Assembly: GCA_948470475.1 (NCBI GenBank)
Contig: OX419347.1
Span: 17,071,675 to 17,135,674, forward strand
Direction of reading: 5' to 3'
Source of the DNA: Galaxea fascicularis
Lineage: Eukaryota > Cnidaria > Anthozoa > Scleractinia > Euphylliidae
DNA length: 64,000 bases
Position numbers and translations under genes: made by a program. The notes under the pieces are model-generated. The model ran no database searches. It was not told the origin of the DNA and saw nothing but the letters and a program-made list of their open reading frames with translations. Positions 12,001-20,600 of this stretch are shown piece after piece (within the stretch, counting starts at the first letter, position 1; each line of letters begins with the position of its first letter).

Positions 12001-13390
12001 GAATGACTGACTCATTGATTGATTAACTGACTGACTGACCCACTGACTGAACGATTGATTGATTGAAACAACTTCGTTTTAATCAGATTCTGCCCTATAT
12101 GAGAAACAATGGACCACTGGACAAACCAGAAGACTGTCCTTACTGGGTATATGTCATTATGCATCAGTGCTGGACGTTCTCGTCTGGACAAAGGCCTCCT
12201 TTCCTCGCCATTTTTGATTGCCTTACGAGCAGGTAGTGTTCTTTGTACTGAATGATTGTTAAATGAAGTTATACCGTAGATGCTCAGAATAATCTACCTT
12301 TCATTAAAACATTATACACTTTGCAGAGGATCCACAATCCTTTGATTTTGGATGACTGTGTTTAAAGCGAGGATGAACTAATTATATAAAAAGCGTCTTT
12401 TATCTGTCACTAGCGTTAAAGAGCACCTAAGGCCATAACATGTTTACGCTAAAATAAATCTTTGCACATGTTCGAATTGTTGTTCTGTTTTGCCAAATGT
12501 TGGCATTTTATAGGGTTCCAAACTTCAGAAGGGGCGTGGGTCTATTCATGATATGACGACACAAACTGATTTGTATGCAAGTGCACAAAGACTAATGCAA
12601 TGCAAATCAGTTTGTGACGTCAAATTAAGAATTGACCCACGCCCCGGTCGTGTGCCAGACGATCAGCTTACTTTTTCGTAAGTTTGGAAGCCTATGGGCA
12701 AAACATAACAAAAAAGGGCGCACTGGTTTTCGAATGTGTGCAGATTTATTTTAGGGAAAAAAATTGAGGTTTGGCCGCACTTTAATGGAAATCCTTTTCC
12801 TCCAAAGGGAACCAATGAAATCTTGGATGATGGAACGGTGGAAGCAAAGGAAAGGGAACGAAAGCGACTTTCCAGATTTAAACATCCGTCAAGAGGAAGA
12901 TGCTAGTCATGTTTTGGGTGAAGAGGAGCACCCTTCCACACAGGACATCGAAAAGATGTGTTTGGATGGCTTTTTTACCGAGCATGGCTATAGATACGTC
13001 CGTGATGAGGGCAATGAAAATGGCGAGAATTTAAAGATGGACGAAAGTGGCTGCACTCCGGAATATCGTATTGGTTCTTGTGCAGAACGCCATGATAAGG
13101 AAAACATGGCCATGGCTGATGAGCTTGATTGCCACATTTACGACGACGTAACGCCTAAGCTAGGAGCGTTGCAGCCTCGGCACGTTCCACCAGGAAATTA
13201 CGCGACTGTAGTGAAACAAACAGATTTTAAAGATAAGCATCAGTCAAGCATTGAAGGGGACTGCCAAAACGTTCCCCAACAAAAAGCCACCCAAAAAACA
13301 GTAGCGAAAGGTCATGACAAGGGACGAGAGCCCAAGCCCTTACGGGACTGGTTGAATGAGCATTGTACGGAGATCGAGTACTTAATCTGA
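1..13390 (+). CDS. Tandem tyrosine-kinase-like pseudokinase protein, 5' end outside window
   Basis: Exons: <1-136, 240-985, 1307-1478, 5862-6172, 6758-7187, 7543-7802, 8149-8344, 9340-9386, 9945-10070, 10305-10484, 11163-11275, 11457-11610, 12087-12232, 12808-13390. All junctions are GT-AG and one frame stays open for 1,199 residues to TGA. Residues 1-455 are helix-rich and match no domain I know. The first kinase-like domain starts with VAIK (about 456-459), has HRA in place of HRD (about 564) and no DFG, but keeps VRWRAPE and [17 protein letters not shown]. The second has [12 protein letters not shown] (catalytic Asn replaced by Tyr) and no DFG, yet keeps SAPE and [17 protein letters not shown] and SDVW motifs of this kind place both in the tyrosine-kinase group; JAKs share the tandem layout, but no FERM or SH2 is visible. 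The last exon is a hydrophilic tail with possible phosphotyrosine sites (IYDDV, NYATV). I infer a non-catalytic signalling scaffold. The acceptor of the final exon is the least certain. Confidence 0.8.
2952..4078. repeat. Direct tandem duplication, two diverged copies of ~0.55 kb
   Basis: Copy 1 covers 2952-3531 and copy 2 covers 3545-4078. Both begin with AGAATTGC followed by GAGGGACAAC, share AAACCGTCCG and AATGAGCGACAGCAG blocks, and end with AATCACTCCGAACGCAGAG and TTTCACACAAAA. They differ by many substitutions and small indels, so the duplication is old. Short ORFs inside differ between copies and look non-coding. Confidence 0.8.
4777..4860. repeat. GGTCGGAC/GGTC microsatellite
   Basis: About 80 bases are built from GGTCGGAC units that degenerate to GGTC at the 3' end. 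No stop occurs in several frames, which produces Arg/Ser/Gly-rich pseudo-ORFs on both strands. Confidence 0.9.
4921..4964. repeat. GC-rich hairpin with alternating CG tracts
   Basis: Two CGCGCGCG tracts separated by CTTGGG form near-inverted arms flanked by GCTCC/GGAGC. The sequence could fold into a stable stem or adopt left-handed DNA. It stands out against AT-rich surroundings. Confidence 0.7.
5522..5652. mobile_element. Short MITE-like element with ATTATATCTCT ends
   Basis: The left end reads ATTATTATATCTCTCAGTTAG, and the reverse complement of the right end begins ATTATATCTCTGAGGTTAA. The two ends carry CGCG-containing continuations, enclosing about 130 bases with a GATTGGT box. There is no coding capacity. 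The family is unidentified. Confidence 0.45.
6488..6591. repeat. Small inverted repeat in pseudokinase intron 4
   Basis: The arm at 6488-6522 contains TAGCAGAGTCG and GCTTCGATC. The arm at 6561-6591 contains their reverse complements GATCGAAGC and CGACTCTGCTA. The spacer is about 40 bases. It is probably a decayed MITE. Confidence 0.6.
10546..10816 (+). mobile_element. tRNA-derived SINE, full-length-looking
   Basis: The head resembles tRNA-Leu, with an A-box-like GGTCGAGTGGTTGAGG and a B-box GAGTTCAAATCC ending in TCTGGCCA. A body with GTAAATAGCCAACTGG follows, then an AAATAAA-rich tail. It sits in the intron between exons 10 and 11 of the pseudokinase gene. A related truncated copy lies at 13978-14101 on the minus strand. 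Confidence 0.8.
11970..12066. repeat. GACTGA/GATT-type microsatellite next to a splice acceptor
   Basis: Imperfect repeats of TGACTGA, TGATTGA and TGAATGA span about 95 bases and end about 20 bases before the acceptor of the exon starting at 12087. Confidence 0.8.
12416..12785. mobile_element. Palindromic MITE ending in TTAA, copy 1
   Basis: The left end TTAAAGAGCACCTAAGGCC pairs with a right end GGCCGCACTTTAA. Homology continues inwards in inverted orientation (CTAAAATAAATCT, TGCACA, TTCGAA) to a central GGGCGTGGGTC/GACCCACGCCC palindrome. A second, better preserved copy lies at 30252-30689. TTAA at both ends suggests a piggyBac-type target site. The element ends 22 bases before the proposed last exon of the pseudokinase gene. 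Confidence 0.8.
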
Positions 13391-16296
13391 TCCGTTGTGT
13401 TACATACTCTTGTCCTAGTTCCAGTAGTACAACTTCAACCTGTCGGTTACCGTCCAAAATTAACTATGTAAAATTTCCCGTTCATTTTATTTGCTGCATA
13501 TCGACTTACCCTCTGGGTAAAGTTAATGCCCGCTCTTTTAATGACAAGGAGTGTAAGTAACATAGGAGAAATTAGTAACATAGGAGTGTAAGGTACCGCG
13601 TTTTACAATAAGTATGTATGTAAAGTGTTAATTGCTAAACTGATTATGCGTATGTATAAATGTAAGTTTCGTGGTGTGGTGGTTGGTTGTTGAAGTGGCG
13701 AACAGTTGGTTGTTGGAAAGTTGTTGAAAGTTGACGAAAGAATTAAGAAGAGGAGCTGAACGGCCTTTCCTTGCTAAAAGACATTAGCAGACGCCGACCA
13801 AGGTTCAACGACAAAACCCATTTGTCATTGGCGGTGTTCGTGGGCCTGAGGGTAGAAGGAAGAGGAAGAAGAGAAGTTTTACGGAGAGAAACGGAGAGTC
13901 GCGTTGATTGTAGACCTAGCTGTAAATAAATAAATAAGTAAAATAAATAAATACTTAATTAACCACTCCCCTATAGGGGCTTTTCAGGGCCAATGAATCA
14001 AATAATACAAATGAGAACAACAGAGTTAAGAATCCCAAATGGTGGGAGGCAAACCAGTTGGCTATTTACAAGGATTTACTCGGCCATCCTGCCTCCTTAA
14101 AAGCAAAGAAACAGTAGGAAAGTAAAAGCGACATTGGCAGCTGAAAAGGTGACAAGGGAGGAATCTTGGGAGAACGGGAGTAAGGTTGGTGGAGCACGTG
14201 TGTGGTGTTTTGGTTTATTGCGCAACACACTCAGAAGAACTTTGAATCGAGAGGAACTGAATTGTTTGTCTGTAAATATTAGAGTTAAGTAATTAGTAGA
14301 TTTAATGGTATCGTTTAAGTAAGGTTAGTTTAAGTTCAAGTTTATGGTAGCATAAACTGTTGTTAATAAACCTGAGAATGATGCCCTATGAGAGCACACT
14401 TAGGACATACTTGCAACACTCGTGTCTCTGTTCTTATGTCACACAACGCGCAACATTTGTATAAGCTTTCGTACTAAGTAATGGGAGATACTAGTTCAAA
14501 GTACAAGAAAGAACAATGAACACTAACTAGTTGTTTGATTACAATGTATCCTTCTTCCTTGGCAAAGTCCACTGTAACTTAGCACGATATATTACTAGAC
14601 TCTACAAAGGTTCCATTCATAGTATCACATGCTTATCATGCACATGTGCTCCTCTTTTTGCGGTACACTGTCCTTTCCCAGTCAGTTCTCTTAGAGCGTC
14701 GGTTCATTCACAACAGCGTTTTCTTTCCCTCCCACCCACCCACCCTTTGGTCTGACTAGAACCTTTGTTTAGGTCTTCGATTATTTCTTACGTTCCTTAT
14801 ATATCTTTTAAATCAAATTTCAAACTGTATCTCACTTTGAATTCCAAAAGATGGCATCAACTAATGCTCATGTGAAACTGCAGACTGGCTTCCAAATAAA
14901 AGGAGTGGCAGGAAAGTGCAACCCCTGGCTGCACTTTACCCTGCCACCAGAATGTTGCCCATTACCCTGTGTGTGTTTTCTGTGTGGTGTCCGACATAGA
15001 GTGTTTAAGCGAAAAACACTGCCAATTGGAAGAGTTTATTAATACCCAAATTATACTCTATTTTAGGCAAGTTAGGAATTACTATTTCTGTAATATTAGA
15101 AGTTACTTTTTTTCCCTTCTTTTAAATTAAATCATTTGTTTGTTTTTGTTTTAGAAATTTCATGGTCGTGTGTTGTGCGCTTGTGGGAAGGAGTGCTCGT
15201 TTAGTATTCATTTTAATTTCCCTATTGCTTTGTTTTGGTGACCCGCGTCACAACAACTCTAAAATAATAATTAGAGTTCGACATTTTCGTCGCCAACGCT
15301 TCAACTTCAACACGAAAACTCTGAACATGACACGACAGGATTGTAATACCCACCGCTTCAAAAAAGATGAAACGCGTTGTATATTTCAGTCCGTTTAAGG
15401 TGTAAAACTACCTGAGTGATGTAGCATAAGTACATCGACACAGGTGTCATTGTCAGTTAAAAATAACAAACTAATAGCGGGGACCTCGCTGATGCCCGAG
15501 TTCATAACAGGAGATGCTTTGCTTCTTATTTGCGCATATTTGCCTGTTTTCACTGCAAGTTTCAAGAGATAGTTTACCGCGAAACGAATGTTCGGCTTTG
15601 TAAACAACTTCAATTTCGAACTCTGTTTATCATATCTTTAGTTAAGTGAAGCAAATCCAACTCATAACGAAATCAAATGGCGCAGAATTTCCGAGGCCAT
15701 CATGAGTGTGTGCAAGTTGTCTGGTTTTAAATAAAAAGCATGAACAAAGTCATTCTTATGTAAACAAAACCAAATCTTAAGATACAGCTTTAGGTTCTAC
15801 GAGGCTGAGGCACCACAAATGAATTGAAGATGGCCTGAGGGCTTAAAATCTTACGCAACTTGTTGACCCGCTTTCCTATTTGTCGCAACCATGCTTTACC
15901 AACTGTTATTACATCCACCCTCGCCAACTTTCGCTCGACGAGACGGATTTGCAACTGACTTTAGTTTCCCGTGTTGACCAATGACAACCATCTTAAAATA
16001 TATGTTGTACTAGTTAATCTACTCCCAATACGACTCGAGTCAACCCGGATTTCAAGGTCAAAGCCTGCTATTGAGGGACCGTGTGCATCGCAGTTGTCTT
16101 CTGATCGTCAATTCCAGTGACACGGCCGGGCCATTTCGCTTGTACCCCGACCGACGTGCATACCACCATAAAAGAAATTGAGACGTCTTCACGTCGAACG
16201 CACCGTTTATAAGCTGCGCTGATTTTGTCTTGGGGCCAGGGACGGATTCCTAATGGACGCGACTATGAACGTAGGAGAATTTGTAACACAAAAACG
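13391..16296. other. 3' UTR of pseudokinase gene and intergenic repeats
   Basis: AATAAA signals cluster at about 13924-13953. The SINE remnant at 13978-14101 interrupts a stretch that looks LTR-like near 14200-14460 (AATAAA followed by a C/A-rich end), but I could not define both ends. From 14500 to 16296 I see only short ORFs without family resemblance. Confidence 0.5.
13978..14101 (-). mobile_element. Truncated SINE, same family as the 10.5-kb copy
   Basis: On the minus strand it reads AGGCAGGATGGCCGAGTAAA, then jumps to the CTTGTAAATAGCCAACTGG body. The B-box half of the tRNA-like head is therefore deleted. The rest matches the element at 10546-10816. Confidence 0.7.
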
Positions 16297-16806
16297 TTAC
16301 AGCGGCTTTAGGCGCGCCCTTGTGACACTCATCCCTGCAAGTGATCTTCTACCGTGAGAAGGTTCTTTAGCGACATCGTTTTTACATTTTGTTGGGGAAG
16401 GGTCACTCGCTGCACTGTTTAAACTACTTGATCTTTCTCTTGAACCGACGTTACAGGTGTTAGCAAACAGCGGATCTGTAGCCAGTGGAGGCAAAGAAGT
16501 CAGTGATTTTGACATTCTTCTCGCTCTTTGCCTCGCCATTAGCTCGTCGTTCTCTTCACGGCAAATGTCTCTGACCTCTTGAACAGGCGGTAACACGACG
16601 GGTAGTTTCTTCTCCGGATTAGACTTCTTTCTGTAGTGAAGATTAAAACGATTTTGCGCAGCTCTCAGTTGGCATATTTCTCTTTCAACCTGTCGGTCCA
16701 GCCTGCATATTTCTTTCTGCAGGTGAAAATCTTCTCTTGTGTTATACGCGTTGGCCTTTCTCCAGCTCTTAGATGCCTTCAACTTTTCCTCAGCCGATGT
16801 CTTCAT
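16297..16806 (-). CDS. Hypothetical basic coiled-coil protein, 169 aa
   Basis: This is an uninterrupted minus-strand ORF from ATG (16806) to TAA. The first ~60 residues are charged and helical (EEKLKASKSW, EICRLDRQVEREICQL), consistent with a short coiled coil. The remainder is low-complexity, with Ser/Pro-rich segments (SKSLTSLPPL, RSSSLNSAASDPSPT) and a basic C terminus. No membrane span or signal peptide is visible. It lies downstream of RPF1 on the same strand. I do not recognise the family. Codon use and composition look genuine rather than shadow-like, and no other gene overlaps it. It could be a complete single-exon gene or one exon of a longer gene. Confidence 0.5.
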   Translation of the reverse strand: MKTSAEEKLKASKSWRKANAYNTREDFHLQKEICRLDRQVEREICQLRAAQNRFNLHYRKKSNPEKKLPVVLPPVQEVRDICREENDELMARQRARRMSKSLTSLPPLATDPLFANTCNVGSRERSSSLNSAASDPSPTKCKNDVAKEPSHGRRSLAGMSVTRARLKPL

Positions 16807-17439
16807 CTTCTGACCTACAGAAACTAATCGCGTTTAAGTGCTGCGATGCATTGGATGCGCTCCTCTCTTGTTGCAACCGACTAATTAACCCCTGCACATA
16901 GTATCGAAGGTAACAAATTGGCTCACGGAATGAGCTACAACAAAACACCCATCATTGCATGACTACGTAATAGCTTGGTAACTACAATTATTAAAAAAGG
17001 CCGGATTCAATACACGAATTACAAACAAGCGAGAACCGTGTAATTAATGCAAAGAACATCCAACGGTTTAATTTCCCAGTCGTCCGCTTGGGTGCGGTAT
17101 TCCGCACGATTCAGTACACAAAGTGCAGTCAGTTGCGAATCTCTTATAGATAGGCCGGAGACAGGCGAACGGCGCATGCGACACATCGACTCAACATATA
17201 TCAGTATTGTATATTGTCACCCGGGATAGCAAGAGCTGTGTTCCCCGACTAACAAACCGTTAATGGAAGGCATGTTCTCAAGTTTTGCTTCATTGCAGCC
17301 GGCATCGTAAAATAATTCTTTTAAGAAAGGACTCTGGTCGACATCAAATAACATTACTCATTATTCATTTTCATTGTGATTTTCCTTGCTCCTGTGGTCA
17401 GCCTTTGTGGAGAGGAGAATGATCTCCATCATAACGCGG

Positions 17440-17570
17440 AGGGAGGGAGGCAAGCAGAAACGGGGGAGGGACGGGGGAGGAACGGGGAAGGGAGTGAGGG
17501 AGGTTGGAAGAAGAGGTGGAGAAAAGTGAGAGGAAGGGTGGAAGGGAGAGAAGGGAGGAGTGACGGATAT
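17440..17570. repeat. Purine-rich low-complexity tract
   Basis: About 130 bases consist almost only of G and A on the + strand (GGAGGGAGGG, GGGGGAGGGACGGGGGAGG) just downstream of the RPF1 stop. It has possible G-quadruplex or triplex propensity. The ORFs across it are compositional artefacts. Confidence 0.8.
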
Positions 17571-17605
17571 AAAGACGGAGGAGTAAACGCCAACCACTGC
17601 TGTCA

Positions 17606-20600
17606 TCAAAGAAAGAATTTCTTACGACTTGTATCCATCTCCTTTCTCTGCAAAAACAAACAAACAAAGGAATGATCATATTAATAAAACTAATGAGTTT
17701 TAACCAGAGAATGAACTGCACGAAGAGCAATACCGAATTTAAATGCTACCTTCAGACAACAAGTCCAGTCGAAACCACTACCCTAACTGTCTACAGCCAA
17801 CGGGTACACCAATGTGGCCGCCGTTCCTTTGTTTTGGAACACCAACATGGTCGCCGTTACGCCATGTGAAACGCTCTACTGGTTCAAATTCCTTTATACT
17901 GGACATTTCATAACGAACTAGTATGCCACCCAAGTGGAAGCGGAGATACTTCAAGTCAGTTGTTGACCTTGGTAGAGATTTGGCTTTATCTTCCCTCCTA
18001 CCCCATTGCGCTCACGATATACGCAAAGGACAACGGAGCGCTCGGAGACAATTTTCATTCAAAAACGTTTCCCTGCAATCAGTTGTACAAACCTTGTGTA
18101 TCCATTCAAACTCTCCAAACTTGGAGTCGAAAGTTCCTCTCTGCAAGGAACGAAGCTTAAGGGTGAACCTTGGTCCAAGCTCCTGCAGCCCAGCCTTCTT
18201 GTGATTCTTAAAAATATATCTGCGAAGAAACGTACAGGCACTATCGTCAAAATGTCTCACTAAGCAAAATAAACTCTTTTAAACCTGCCTGGATAAGAAA
18301 CTTTATTGCAACGCTTGCATTTTTGTAGCGCATTTAGCGTTCTTCACACAATTTTCACGCATGCGTATTGCGGAGGACAGGAACGAAATCAGTGCACCAC
18401 AATGTATTTATCAATTTATAGCCTGCAAGCAGGCTGTCAAAGGCGCCTCCCTCGCAGGCTCATCAACTTACTCCGTAAATTTCTTTTAGATAACATACAT
18501 CTTTACTAATAAAACAATTACTTGCATCCGCTCTTTACAAAAAAAAAGTCTCCATATTAGACGGTTTTTTCGCTAAGAGTCTCGTTTTTTTAAGACATTG
18601 CTTTACCTCCCCAGTAACAAACTGTACCTGTGACGTCTAAAGAAGATGAAATCTCGTTGGTTATGGAAGGTGACACATTGTCTGCCTTGAAACTGCGGAT
18701 CGTGAGGGAAAAGAGATGCCAGGAGACGTGCAACAGAGTGACCGAGCCGTGTGCTGAAGTTATTAAGGATTACTTCTGGTTTGTGGCTTGTCATACGACC
18801 ATGGTTCTAAAAGGGGAAAAACAATAAAACTACATTGGTCAATGAAATAAAAATGGTTTCAGTTGAGTGTCAAAAGTAGTTTGTCAACGTGTTAGCACTG
18901 CCTCTCCATATTCAATATTATTGCAAAAGATAACATGATGCACCTCTGCATGATTTGATAAATTATATACACATTCATGGGAAAAGGTGTGGCGCAGTGG
19001 CGAGACCAGTGTGGACTGAGTTTGTTGGTTCTCTACTCTGCCCTGAGACTACTCTGGTTTTCCCCTCTCCTCAGAAAACAACAAATTCCAATTCGATGCT
19101 GATGCAGGACCTCCCTGAAAACCAGTTCAGTGAGTGGAGGTTCCTGGGTAAACATCATGATTTATTTAATCGTTTAGTTACTGTATTCCCAAACGAAGGT
19201 TGAGCCATGTAACCAAATTAGATGCAAATAAGGATGCACTGATGTAATGAGTGCAAACTCTAATGCATTTGGTAGGAATGTTACCTTACTGTACCTTTAC
19301 GTCCTTGCCAAGCCTGACACTGCTCAGCTTGAAGTGTGCAGTTGGTCCATCTGGTAAGTGACTTACAACGATCCCATCTGATATCAAAGTTGAGGAATTA
19401 AACACAGTCATGGCCTTTACAAAATCACGGTTATTTCAATCAGCTGGGCTTAAAGTGAACAGAAAAAGTTAGTGTGTAAATTAAAGGGTCAATGAAGTCT
19501 CTGAAGCCTTTGTTAAGATTCCCTTTCTAGAGTTTAACCTCTGTCAGTTTTTCTCTGATGCACTTTCAAAACCACGACTTATTTTGCAATAATAGGCTCT
19601 TTCAAAATATCAAAATTCAGCTTGGGAGCAAGGCCCAGAATACAAAAACAATAAAAACGAATTGAAAGGAATGTGAGAAATGATTAACATACACCTTTTT
19701 CCAAAATGGCTCCCATTTTAACATTCTTTTGTTTTTATTCAAATTAGCCCTTGATGCCTCGTTCATAAGAGTAAAATTCAAAAGAATATTTTACCTCAAA
19801 CAAGGCATCAAGGGCTAATTTGAATAAAAACAAAAGAATGTTAAAATGGGAGCCATTTTGGAAAAAGGTGTATAACTTTCCTTTACCTGGTAATAAGTCT
19901 GTGTTGAAGTACCAGTACACCAATAGAGCGTTTTCACATGACATCATGGCAGCCATGTTGGTGTACCAAAACAAAGAAACGGCAGCCATATTGGTGTACC
20001 AAAACAAAGAAATGGTGGCCATATTGGTGTACCAAAACAAAGAAACGGCAGCCATATTGGTGTACCAAAACAAAGAAATGGTGGCCATATTGGTGTACCA
20101 AAACAAAGAAACAGCAGCCATATTGGTGTACCAAAACAAAGAAATGGTGGCCATATTGGTGTACCAAAACAAAGAAACGGCAGCCATATTGGTGTACCAA
20201 AACAAAGAAATGGTGGCCATATTGGTGTACCAAAACAAAGAAACGGCAGCCATATTGGTGTACCAAAACAAAGAAATGGTGGCCATATTGGTGTACCAAA
20301 ACAAAGAAATGGTGGCCATGTTGGTGTACCAAAACAAAGAAATGGCAGCCATATTGGTGTACCAAAACAAAGAAATGGTGGCCATGTTGGTGTACCAAAA
20401 CAAAGAAATGGTGGCCATGTTGGTGTACCAAAACAAAGAAATGGTGGCCATGTTGGTGTACCAAAACAAAGAAACGGCAGCCATATTGGTGTACCAAAAC
20501 AAAGAAACGGCAGCCATGTTGGTGTACCAAAACAAAGAAACGGCAGCCATATTGGTGTACCAAAACAAAGAAACGGCAGCCATATTGGTGTACCAAAACA

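Noticed and set aside
18012..18092. Read-through end of RPF1 after EFEWIHK
   Set aside because: A donor (AAG|GTTTGT) and a downstream exon encoding [12 protein letters not shown] restore the known RPF1 C terminus, so the read-through is not needed.
17923..18263. + strand ORFs, for example one starting [11 protein letters not shown]
   Set aside because: They overlap RPF1 exon 7 and its flanking intron in antisense; the minus-strand frame is the one with homology and correct splice sites.
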